The translations under genes and the position numbers were made by a program. The notes beneath the pieces are model-generated. The model did not search any database, was not told where the DNA came from, and saw nothing but the letters and a program-made list of their open reading frames with translations. 64,000 bases of DNA from assembly GCA_022419385.1 (NCBI GenBank), contig JAJUBI010000003.1, forward strand, positions 3,844,001-3,908,000, read 5' to 3'. Positions 12,195 through 22,227 of this stretch are shown here, piece by piece (the stretch's first letter is position 1; the number at the start of each line of letters is the position of its first letter). Source of the DNA: Paraconiothyrium sp. Pb-2020. Lineage: Eukaryota > Ascomycota > Dothideomycetes > Pleosporales > Didymosphaeriaceae.

Positions 12195-12958
12195 ATGGCG
12201 CCCCGCAGCTACTCGAAGACGTACTCCGTCCCCAAGCGTCCTTTCGAGTCCGCTCGTCTGTACGTATAGTCCATGGCCACTGAGCGAGAGCGTGCTCCGC
12301 TTATGTCTGCGACTCTGGTTAATGTTGGATTAGGGATACTGAGCTGAAGCTCGTCGGCGAGTATGGTCTGCGCAACAAGCGCGAGGTCTGGCGCGTCCAG
12401 TTGACCCTCTCCAAGATCCGTCGTGCTGCCCGGTACGTTCGATGCCTGTTCCTGACGTCGCGCTCCAGAGATTGCTAACGTGCGCACAGTTCGCTCTTGA
12501 CCCTCGATGAGAAGGATCCTAAGCGCCTTTTCGAAGGTAACGCCCTCATTCGCCGTCTCGTCCGTGTCGGTGTTCTCGACGAGTCTCGCATGAAGCTCGA
12601 TTACGTCTTGGCCCTCAAGATTGAGGACTTCTTGGAGCGTCGTCTCCAGACTTGCGTCTACAAGCTCGGTCTTGCCAAGTCGATCCACCACGCTCGTGTC
12701 CTCATCCGCCAGCGCCACATCCGGTATGCATGAGATTGTTGTACGCTGCATTCGAATTTTGGCTTACTTTTACAAAGCGTCGGCAAGCAGATCGTGAACG
12801 TTCCTTCCTTCATGGTCCGTCTCGACTCCCAGAAGCATATTGACTTCGCCCTCACCTCGCCGTTCGGTGGAGGCCGCCCTGGCCGTGTGAGGAGGAAGAA
12901 GGCCAAGGCCGCCGAGAAGGGTGGTGACGACGATGCCGGTGACGAGGACGAGGAGTAA
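12195..12958 (+). CDS. RPS9: 40S ribosomal protein uS4 (S9)
   Basis: Exons 12195-12259, 12334-12432, 12490-12723 and 12778-12958 give 192 aa, matching the family. It is a primary rRNA-binding protein of the cytosolic small subunit and helps decoding fidelity. The start MAPRSYSKTYSVPKRPFE, the segments GEYGLRNKREVWRVQ and DPKRLFEGNALIRRLVRVG, and the S4 RNA-binding fold region (DFLERRLQTCVYKLGLAKS, then HHARVLIRQRHIRVGKQIV) are unmistakable. The C-terminus is lysine-rich and then acidic (GDEDEE). Introns of 74, 57 and 54 nt have GTACGT, GTACGT and GTATGC donors. It is transcribed away from eL21 from a 191-bp shared promoter. Confidence 0.97.
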
Positions 12959-14164
12959 ATCACACGCTCCGGAGTATGATTTCTATGGACGATTGGCGTT
13001 GGTCATGACGGGATGATATCTACAAGGGGTTATCCTGCCTTTCGGTTCGGCATCTCCAGCATGGTTCACGGGTGGTAAAATGTCTACACTACAGAGATGT
13101 AGAACTACTCACTCAAAAATTATTCAAGTGCCATCGTTCGTCCAAATCGCAGTCTTGTCGTGTCATCACAACCCTGGGCTTTTGACAGCATGCTGCAACT
13201 GTGGAGTAGGTTCTACATATTCGTGTTCAGCTCTAGTACTGGATCATACTCGGTTGGTTAGTCCGCGCACAGGACGCCTTGGTGCGCTTCATACACCGAA
13301 GTTTGCGCCATGTGTGGCCTAAATGCCATGCAAATGGTACCTAAGTATGATCAATGAATCATTTGTAACAGGCATGTGTCGCGTTTATGGCGGTTGCCTT
13401 CTAGACACAGCATCATAAAGTGGTGTCATTTACAATTGTCCAGGAACCATGGATTCGCAGTACAACTCGGCATATCGTAAGGTTCATCTAAAGGACCTAG
13501 GTAAAATCAATGACAAAGCATTCTCGAAGTTTAAGATTGTGCACCAGAACATAAGATCCAAGCAAATCAAATGACACTAAAGCTCGTGGGACTGATAAAC
13601 GGTCTGTGGGATCGTCTCACGTGTTGTATGGGCATTCCTATCTCCACTGGGCACGAATAACGAGGCTGCCGGCTATGTGAATCTATATCATCTCTGAATT
13701 TGGTGTCTTAAGTCATAGACGGCGCTCTTTGCTAATCAAATTAAGATACGTTCATAGAATATTCAGGTTTTCCCAAATGTCTTTTATACAAGACGATCCA
13801 GCACTTAGTAGCCGAACCAAAACACTAGCCCTAGATGCATCTGATAACAATCAATGCGCAGCGCCCCAAGGTATTAAAGACGCAACACTCGCTATGAACT
13901 CTCGCACTCAGCTAAAGACGCCGCAAACACTTCGAGGTTCTTGGTGTCACGAGCTCAAGGGATTTGATGGAGTGAACTACACTGCGAACCTATGATTGGG
14001 TAGCTAAGCGAATTAGCTTGATGCCAAGCGCCCACACCACCCGCCAGAAACTTCGACCTCCGGCCGCCACTCGACTCTCGACAGCCCTCGATCGCTCGCT
14101 CAATCCACCGACAACGATTCCACAACGTCAAACCAGGAATTCCAACTCGTCTTAAAACGTCAAG
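12959..14164. other. intergenic between uS4 and eS27
   Basis: About 1.2 kb with only short frames. It contains the 3' region of uS4 and, just before 14165, the promoter and 5' leader of eS27, which is C-rich and ends CGTCAAGATGG at the start codon. No other gene is supported. Confidence 0.55.
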
Positions 14165-14691
14165 ATGGTGAGTTTTGCCTTTTTTCCGATCCTACATGCG
14201 CCGTAGAGAGAGATACGAGGCGGACGTTCACGCGACTGTCGGCATTCGCCCCGATTTTGTGTCTGCGGTTGTGTGCATAATTTTATCGCCTACAACCGCT
14301 GTCATTGCCGTATGTTTGCTAACCTCGCATCCAGGTTCTCGCAGTTGATCTCCTCAACCCTACCCCGGCCGCGTACGCTTCCATACCCCGACCACACTGT
14401 CCACACGCAGGCGCTAATCGTTGACGCAGTGAGGCCAAGAAGCACAAGCTCAAGACCCTCGTGCCCGCACCCCGATCTTTCTTCATGGATGTTAAGTGCC
14501 CCGGCTGCTTCACCATCACCACCGTCTTCTCGCACGCAAACACAGTCGTTGTCTGCCAGGGCTGCTCGCAGGTCCTGTAAGTGGCTTCATATTGAAAAAC
14601 ACGGACTGGCACAGGCTAATACAAGAATAGGTGCCAACCGACCGGTGGCAAGGCGCGATTGACTGAGGGCTGCTCTTTCCGAAGGAAGTAA
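14165..14691 (+). CDS. RPS27: 40S ribosomal protein eS27 (S27)
   Basis: Exons 14165-14167, 14335-14372, 14430-14576 and 14631-14691 encode 82 aa, exactly the family length. The first coding exon is just the ATG, followed at once by a GTGAGT donor and a 167-nt intron; the other introns are 57 and 54 nt. The spliced product reads MVLAVDLLNPTP, then KHKLKTLVPAPRSFFMDVKC. A C4 zinc ribbon is built from CPGC and CQGC with the spacer TITTVFSHANTVVV between them, followed by CQPTGGKARLTEGCSFRRK. It is a zinc-binding protein of the cytosolic small subunit. Because it is split into such small exons it is easily missed. It lies 1.2 kb downstream of uS4 on the same strand. Confidence 0.96.
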
Positions 14692-16804
14692 ATGTGTCCC
14701 AGGACGACGGTAGCGGAGGATTGACGGTTCACGACGATGATGATAATGGGATAGGGTGTAGATCTCATATGGTTCCGATCGACTCGACCGCAGGATAGAA
14801 GAGGGATCTCGAGCCAAGCCAAAATCAAAACGGGAGTTCCGGATATTCAGCGTTGATCTCGGCCACCCTTTCTATCATGTTTCCTATGTTCGGCATGCGT
14901 TTCTACAGCTTTCATGTATATGCATGTGGGAGGCGAGATAGCATTTCAGAGCTTCGGATCAATCGTCCGAGAGCGAGGACTGGGTTGCATATCGAGGATG
15001 TCCCCGCCTGCAACGGTCCTTTGTAAAATCGAACAACCAGTTCCTCACGCTCGCTGACCTTGGATGTGGCTGTTTGATTGACATTATTTCCTGCTAAGTG
15101 GCCTAACACTGACACGCCATCACAAGATCCGTGCGTCATCGTCCCAATCAGCCCTCGTTGTCGTTTCTGACGAGTAGGCTTTCTGTTATCCCAGCATATT
15201 TTTCACATGTTACAAAAAGCAGATCATCCTAATCACTACGATGCTTTCTATCGGATTTGTTCCCCTCTATCCGTACGACTGCGGGGGAAGTGTACCAACG
15301 ACGCAAGGTCTCAGGCACAACGGGGACGACGTCGCTTGATAATTAACTACCGTTGCTGTGTGGAAGCATGTGGAGAAGAGGGGTGTGCTCAACGTGGAAG
15401 TGGCTACAGCTCAGTGTCGGTCCGACATTCAGCTAAATTGCTGCACGATTCAGACCGACGAACAGAGGTGAGCTTGTCTCAACTGTTTCGCGAACACACG
15501 ATGTGCATTTGTAGCTTATAGAACAATAGCCCGTGATATGTGGTTTTGGTGTCTGTTGAGGTTTGCCTGTATAGGTTACCTTCAGTAATGACTCAAAACG
15601 CTCAAGAACCTAAGTCAGTAAGCGCTATCACGAACTGGGTTTTGAGCATCATCCAAGGCTATCAGGACATTGTTTCTGATATTACTGCTCGAGAGTGGAC
15701 CGTGGATTACGATGAGGGTAAATGTTCATTCTTAAACCATGCGCGGTATTCGTTATGTGTGGTATTTGGAGGAACACATGGATGGATACTAGAACGAGGG
15801 GCCTGCACACATAACGCTTTCTACGTTCTCAAAGATCTCTGTGGCATCGTATTCAAATTAGACCTTCTTGAATCCTTACACTTGCGCACTTACTACCCCA
15901 AATCTGATCAGAAGTCAATCAATTGTCCATGGGCAGGTCACTAGTACTGGGGCCCTGCAACCGTCATCAAAAACAAGGACCTAGGTGGTAGTATCTATGG
16001 AGATAGCATCTGCTTGCTCGCTGTAATCCTGAAGCTGTAAGCATCCGTCACCATCTTGTAGATAGGTGAGCAATCAGTGCCGAAAAAGTGTGCTTGAAAA
16101 CATGCGTTCAACGATTGAAGAGTTTTGAAGCAGAGATACAATATAAGGCTGCTCTCTCCTTCACTCCCGTACTGTGAGGAGTAAATGGCGTGCGCTTTGA
16201 TGGATGGCCGTGACGGGACACACAGCGTAGTGTGATGTATTCTCTTCGAACCAACGGCAGTTGTAATCAGCGATGTTTGTAGCTCATTGTATACGCCAAC
16301 CAAGTCGTCTGATACCTTGCGACAGACAGCATCAGACAAAGCAAAGGGGAGTGGGTGGATGTCGGGATTCTTGGACTATTGGGGCGCTTGGTGCCTACGT
16401 TCACCTATTGTGGTCTGTGACCCCAAGACTCGCATCGTGACGCTTCTTCAGCGCTTACCTGCTTAAGCAGGAGAGGGGTTTAGCGGCAGTTTCTTGGCCC
16501 ACCGCGGTGAGCCGCGGGTCGAGATGCCCTCCCATTTGCTTGGAACCTGCATGCCGCATGACGGGAAAACCATGATATTCGCCGAGCTCCGATACTCAAA
16601 ATATGGCGGTCACCCCACGATATAAACACAAGGGTCCACTGCGGACAACAAGTTTTCTTCTCGACTGAGCGCAGCACGGTCCTTTGAGTAGCCTTATCAA
16701 ACGAGTTATTGCGTGTGCGCTTGGGCCTCTTCTGCGATTCAGAGCCCCCAATTTCGACGTCATTCTAGACGCCGCGGCATCCTTCACGCCTAGAAGAATA
16801 AAAC
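14692..16804. other. intergenic stretch with one doubtful small frame
   Basis: About 2.1 kb between eS27 and the aldolase. Besides the doubtful 118-codon frame at 15588-15944, no domain or RNA gene is visible. The last few hundred bases before 16805 are the probable aldolase promoter and leader. Confidence 0.45.
15588..15944 (+). CDS. doubtful small open reading frame (118 aa)
   Basis: An ATG-initiated frame starting MTQNAQEPKSVSAITNWVL, with mixed hydrophobic and acidic content and no recognised motif. Its amino-acid composition looks more protein-like than most short frames around it, and it has an ordinary stop. There is no family match, no conserved neighbour and no clear intron. It could be a real small gene, an exon of a larger unseen gene, or chance. 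Confidence 0.22.
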   Translation: MTQNAQEPKSVSAITNWVLSIIQGYQDIVSDITAREWTVDYDEGKCSFLNHARYSLCVVFGGTHGWILERGACTHNAFYVLKDLCGIVFKLDLLESLHLRTYYPKSDQKSINCPWAGH

Positions 16805-18001
16805 ATGGCTAGTACTCCGCAGCCCACCGAGTCTGAGATCTACATCCAGGAGTTCCTCTCTGCCAATCCGGCGCTCGATAAAGAGTTAGGCGAGATTGAA
16901 GTTATGACAGACCGGTACACGAATGAGGAGTGGGCGAAACAAGTTGCGGAGACGCAGAGAAAGGTCTTAGCCGAAGTAAAGGACAGGAGAAAAGAAGGGG
17001 GGAGAGGATGGAAGTATGACGCTCCAACAGCGGCAAGTACGGAGCTTGCGAAAACGGTAGACCATACGTTGCTAAAGTTGGACGCGAAAGAGGCACAAAT
17101 CGATGCGCTGTGTGCTGAGGCAAGAGTGGAGAACTTCAAGAGCGTATGCGTCCGCCTCCCCTGGGTGCAGAGATGCGTCAACAACCTCAAAGGCACGGAC
17201 GTTGTTGTAGCCTGTGTCGTCGGCTTCCACGAAGGTACTCAGGATACATATGAGAAGCTGCGGGAAGCGCGAGCCGCTGTTGCTGCAGGCGCCGCCGAAC
17301 TCGATCTCGTCCTCAACTACAGCATCCTGGCCAAGCACAACCCTCCCTCCTCTCCAACACTATCCTCGCGAGACTCAACAGCAGACACCATAACCGCCGC
17401 TAACACAGCTGCGAACGCACGCCCACGAGCTGGCACCGCCGCCACAGAGGGCCCTTATTCAGTTGACGGCGCCGTTTCCTCCGTGGTTCAAAAAGATGAA
17501 GGCGAGGTTCCAGACTACAGCTCCATATACAAGGAGCTAGCCTCCATCCGCGCCCTCTGTCCCAACCCCACCATAATCAAACTCATCCTCGAAACCTCCC
17601 AACTCACTGACCACCAAATCCTCGCCGCCGCGCACCTCGCTGCCTCGGCGAACCTGGACTTTATCAAGACCTCCACGGGTTTTAACGGCCCCGGCGCTAC
17701 GCTTCCGCATGTGCAGCTCATGGTCACGGCCGCCGAGTATCTCTCTACTAGAACGAAGAGTAACGGAGGCAGCCCCGTACGTGGTGGGGGTCGCAAGATG
17801 GAGGTCAAGGCCAGTGGCGGGGTTAGGAGTTGGGAGGATGCGCTGAAGATGTTGCAGGCCGGAGCGACGAGGTTGGGGACGAGTAGCGGAGTATGGATTA
17901 TGCAGGAGAGCAGGAAGATCCTCGAAGCCGAGGCCGCTGGTAAAAGACCCGGGATGACTACAAGGTTGTACACAGACAACTCCGTAGCCGACGGATACTA
18001 A
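16805..18001 (+). CDS. deoxyribose-phosphate aldolase (DERA)
   Basis: Single exon, 398 aa, start in a good context (AAACATGG). The enzyme cleaves 2-deoxy-D-ribose 5-phosphate into glyceraldehyde 3-phosphate and acetaldehyde in deoxynucleoside breakdown. DeoC hallmarks are present: KTVDHTLLKLDA at the start of the barrel, SVCVRLPWV, the acidic residue D167 in AELDLVLN, Schiff-base lysine K288 in LDFIKTSTGFNG, and the second active-site lysine K335 in EVKASGGVRSW. All catalytic positions are intact. It differs from bacterial DeoC (about 250-260 aa) by an N-terminal extension of about 80 residues and a low-complexity Ser/Thr/Ala insertion of about 60 residues (roughly 178-240) after the D167 strand. 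The C-terminus ends DNSVADGY; a terminal tyrosine is a known feature of this family. Likely cytosolic. Confidence 0.93.
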   Translation: MASTPQPTESEIYIQEFLSANPALDKELGEIEVMTDRYTNEEWAKQVAETQRKVLAEVKDRRKEGGRGWKYDAPTAASTELAKTVDHTLLKLDAKEAQIDALCAEARVENFKSVCVRLPWVQRCVNNLKGTDVVVACVVGFHEGTQDTYEKLREARAAVAAGAAELDLVLNYSILAKHNPPSSPTLSSRDSTADTITAANTAANARPRAGTAATEGPYSVDGAVSSVVQKDEGEVPDYSSIYKELASIRALCPNPTIIKLILETSQLTDHQILAAAHLAASANLDFIKTSTGFNGPGATLPHVQLMVTAAEYLSTRTKSNGGSPVRGGGRKMEVKASGGVRSWEDALKMLQAGATRLGTSSGVWIMQESRKILEAEAAGKRPGMTTRLYTDNSVADGY

Positions 18002-19874
18002 ACTGTGTTGCATTGCATGAGGGGGAGTTATTTGGGTTGCATTGGGAGGAGCTTGGGATCGCGAGATACCATTGCATTTTGGGACAAAAGAACAGGGACA
18101 TAAGCGCATGTGAATACATATTGAGCTCCCTACTGTCTCAACTTGCTTTACGTGTGACCCTAGGCATCACGCTATTCGGAACTACACGTTCGAGACTTTA
18201 CACTTTGTTCATAAGCAGTCTGTTATAGTTTTCGGCACCATGTCGACATTCCCTGACCGGACTTCCATACTTGAGACCTTTTCTAGTATCAGGAGAATCG
18301 TCGCATCATGCCACTATTGCTGCCACTTAGTCTAACAGGGCCGCCTGTTTGCGCATAAATTTACTCACCACCTCGTCTTGAATACGATTAACGATGCACA
18401 GTACGCGGAGAGTGTAGGTGAACAGACTACAAGATGGGCAATGGTCCAGGTCGACTGCTTGGAGTTGGCGGTAACGTCATCAACCAAACCAGAAGCCTCG
18501 GAAGAAACAATGGAACCCGTACCCTTCATCTTAACCAGCTACCAAAGCTAATTACTTTCTTGTTCCTGACTTCGACGTTCAGAAACAATGTCACTAGGTA
18601 ATGTCTTTTGTACCATTTCCGCTATTCTCTGGATTCCCTTCAACTCCGGATATTTGCCGGACATCACCCCGCTTGACCATACCTCAAAGGGCTCAAGTAT
18701 GGTCCTTCCTGTCTCCACTGCATACAGGACTCTCGGACGGAAACATCAACTCTGCAAGATTGAGCCCTCACGTTGGCCTATTGCAGATGAAGCGAGCAGC
18801 CCAACTGAGCCATCTCTCCTTGTACCCGAGTGAACGTCTTAGAAGGTCCAAAATCTGCAGCGGCTCCTAGGATCGTAAAGTCAACGAACATTCTCGCGAC
18901 GACTCTTTCTCTGTATAGTCTCAGATCGTGCGCTCGCTCACAGCCAGATCCTCGAAATCCCAAAGTCTCGGCCAAAGAATTTTTGACTATGAACATCGCC
19001 GAAGACTACGGATCCGGGAGCTCTGTCGTCTCCCCACGTATACGAAATAGCGTTCTATAAGTAATGTAAGGAGGTAATAATTTGGCGGGAAGGTCGATGT
19101 CACATCGGATTGGACTGCTTGCGTTATGAGGTAGGACTTTGACTAGCCGGCATTGGATCCTAGGATCGTCTTAGAGATAGATGGCAGAACTTTCGAGCTG
19201 CAACTCCAGAAGATTGGCGCTCATGTTCCCTCTAATTCCCTGAACGAAGCGCTTGCGCTTTGGGATCCTCTAACTCGCTATGATCGCTCATGACATAGCC
19301 CTGGGCGTGACTCACCTGGTAGGCGTGAATGTGCACTCCGTAGTCGTTGTCGCCATCGCGCCCTAGGTAGGTCTAGAAAGCCAGATCTTCGAAAACCTAT
19401 AATAGGGGATTGGTCAGAAAAGACGCCGCAAAGACCATGAATAAGTGGGAATATGTATTCTATGACCGTAAGGTCTGACTGCGAAGCAGCCAATTCATGC
19501 CAACATTTACTAAACCAGACTACACAAAAAAGGCACACCTCCATAGTTATCCAACCTGGAGTTCCAAAGATGACAAGATTTGCACATTCGAAGGGTAGAA
19601 GGGTGATGGGAAGGAGGAAAACCAGGCTAAAGCCAAGGAGCTGATAGGAGCGGAAGGGAAGAATCAGCCAACTCGCCATGCTCGTTTCAGGCTGATCGTA
19701 AAATATGATCAAATCCAATACGCGATGCTATCCAAGAGCTTTTTCCTGTGAAGAGAATATCCAGCGAAGTACAAGCGAAGAGATAAAGAAGGGTATTGAA
19801 GAGGTTGAGAAGAGCGATGAGAGGATGGTACGACTGATGAGTCGAATCTGGTGACAGGTCGAGAGTCCAAGAAA
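18002..19874. other. intergenic stretch with a CSN2-tail-like duplication
   Basis: About 1.9 kb between the aldolase and the RHO3 3' end. It contains the 32-bp repeat at 18437-18468. It also has a hydrophobic minus-strand frame starting near 19679 (MASWLILPFRSYQLLGFSL), which might be part of a small membrane protein but has no match I know. No firm gene. Confidence 0.4.
18437..18468 (+). repeat. 32-bp direct repeat, copy 1
   Basis: Matches 23917-23948 at 31 of 32 positions, the single difference being base 6. The core includes GGTCGACTGCTTGGAGTTGG. This copy lies in a 55-codon ATG frame (18434-18601) that reads MGNGPGRLLGVGGN, sharing GPGRLLGVG with the C-terminus of CSN2. Confidence 0.85.
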
Positions 19875-20730
19875 TTACATGACGGTGCAGCTGCTGCTCT
19901 GATCCTTGTTTGTCTTGACCGATAGGGCAACACGTGCAGCTTCTGTGAATGCCTCGTTCACACCTCGGTTCTTCATGGCGGAGCACTCTGTTATTTAAGT
20001 TAGCACGGGACTAGCTACGGTCTTTGGTTTACATACCCAGATATCGAAGGGCTTTGATCCTTTCTGCGACCTTGAGGCCTTCGTCGTATTGGATCAGGGC
20101 TTTCTCAGGTTGTGCTCCTTCTTCGTCATCATCCTTCTTCCGTAGATCGCACTTAAGGGCAACTAGAACGAGCTTAACGCCAGGGCAATTCTCTGCGATT
20201 TCCGAAACCCATTTTGTCTCTACGTTCTCTAGCGAATCGGGAGAGTCGACGCTGAAGCAGAGCATGATCGCATGGGTGTCATCGTAGCTAAGCGATCGTA
20301 ACCGGTCAAATTCTTCTTGTCCGGCAGTGTCCCAGAGGCTGAGCTCCACGTGCGTATTGTCGATATAGATGTCATGTACATAGTTCTCGAAGACGGTAGG
20401 CTCGCTACAGGGCGGTGGGTCAACGCAAGGCGCTGGTGCCGGGGAAATGGCGCGACTTACTATACTGTTGGGAAGTACCTGAGCGCATAGAGGTCAGCTG
20501 GAATGATTCGTTTGCAAGCTATAGGGGCCATAGAGACACACGTACCCTCTCGTGAACACATTGAGCAATGATGTCTTGCCGCAAGCACCGTCGCCACTAT
20601 AGGAAGCTGTTAGTCGCGCCGGGTCACATGATGGATTGCCGGGCATCCACGAGTTGCGTCTGGCACCGGGGGCGACGTACAGAAGCACTAGCTTGCGCTG
20701 CACAGACTTTGTTCCACCACAGAGCGGCAT
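19875..20730 (-). CDS. RHO3: Rho-family small GTPase, Rho3 type
   Basis: Exons 20730-20681, 20596-20546, 20478-20461, 20404-20037 and 19987-19875 give 199 aa. The third exon is only 18 nt. It is a molecular switch on the plasma membrane for polarised growth and exocytosis, as known for fungal Rho3. P-loop GDGACGKT is at residues 18-25, then the switch I region YFPTVYEPTVFENYV, switch II WDTAGQEEFDRL, the Rho insert region after LKCDLR, and the guanine-contacting SA in ECSAMKNRGVNEAF. The C-terminus CTVM is a CAAX box for prenylation. The start MPLCGGTKSVQRKLVLL and the ending are those I know of Pezizomycotina Rho3. Introns are 84, 67, 56 and 49 nt. CSN2 is divergent, 1.5 kb away. Confidence 0.95.
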
Positions 20731-22227
20731 CGCGAAGGCGTTGGGTTTTTCGGAGCGATCGATTCGCACCGGCTTGTTAGGGACTCGAGCGCTTGCGCGG
20801 ACGTGGTACGGAGGGTTCGTAGGTGTGGTGGGGCTTGGGGGAGGACAGTGAGCGTCGCACCGAGGCGAGGGAGCGTAGGAGGGCGGTTAAGGATGTCGAG
20901 AGCGAAAGAGAGGCGCTCCAGAGGCCGGGCTGGAGTCGCAGACGGGATGGATAGCGAAGTCGACTGGGATGCGTTAGTTAGGCTAGGCGCTCGCCTCTCC
21001 ACCATTTGGCCGGGCACAGAGCGCGCCACGCCCGCGCTGCCAGCCATCCAGACTGCCGGCTAGCTACGTGCCGGCGTGCGACCAGCCCGGCGAACGCGCA
21101 CTTACCCAGGTACCGAGATAGCGATGCAGGTTGAGGCTGTGGACGGGAGGTGATGGTGTTGTTGGAGGAATGCAGGAGGCGAGAGAGGAGGGCAAGACAC
21201 TGGAGTTGGCAATAACGCAGAGAGTAGGTCATCCATGGCTCGTCTTTGCCAACACATTCGCGTACCTGCTTTGGTCCAAAACCATCAGCATTTGACCGCC
21301 CGCCGCGCCATCGCAGTTCACCGCAAAAATTCTTCCTCAAGTCCTTCCGCAGAACCAGACTCTCGCGGTCTCGGCGTCACCAACCAACGCGACATTTGCA
21401 TGGTCTCGGATAACATGCCAGTCGGTCTTCTTCTGTACCCCACGTTAGTCCGAAGCCGCTCCACATTCGATGTGTAGCCCGCTGTGCGGTATTCTAGCAC
21501 GAGTTACTACACTAGTGTACTTCACGATCCGCTCGTTATCTACGCCATACAAAGCAGCCCAGCAGACCGCTGCCAGATACAGCGCTTGAGAGGACACCGA
21601 GGTCTGTTGCTTGTGCAGGGACCCGCCAACTAGAACCTGAGTCAACACTCAAAATGGTGTCTTGACTCCAGACAATGGTAACTATTATGGTGCACGGCAA
21701 ACCAATGAATCCTGCGCATGTCCCTGCTTTGTTGTTGTATCGATTACATAGTGTGTTGCCTCAGAACGCAGGCCCAAGCCACCGGCTCGCTGAAATCTGG
21801 CTGTCTAACCCTACCCATCATGTTCGTTGTTCTCTGTGTGATGCTGACGGGCGCTCTCTCATCAATGGAAGGAATACCGAGCACCCCCGATCGGCTCCGA
21901 CGATGTAGAGATGTCCCTACCTGGCCGCGTGAGTTCATGATGACTTTCATCTCTCTTGCGTGAATCGAAACCGAAAACTTGCAGAAGAAGGGTAAAGGTG
22001 TGCGTGCGTGTCTGTTGGGCGTTCGAATGTACATGTAGCCCCTCCATCAATTAGGTAAGGCGGGGCAGGGACCTCGCCTGCGTGTACAAGGCAACCGCGA
22101 CCGCGAAGCTGTATCTCACCGCACGACTTGTGAGCTCCACCGCACGCCTTTCAACGCCAAATCTCTTCCTCCACGGTCCACGAGCCACCGCTGGCCTGCA
22201 GCTACACGCCTCTATTTATTCGCCACA
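20731..22227. other. divergent intergenic between RHO3 and CSN2
   Basis: About 1.5 kb of shared upstream region. GC-rich frames next to RHO3 look like shadow frames in its 5' leader. No domain-bearing frame or RNA gene is seen. Confidence 0.5.

Noticed and set aside
12209..12751. 180-codon minus-strand frame opposite uS4
   Set aside because: It lies exactly antisense to the uS4 coding exons, whose codon bias creates such shadow frames. No domain.
17515..18109. 154- and 190-codon minus-strand frames under the aldolase
   Set aside because: Antisense shadows of the GC-biased aldolase gene. No motif.
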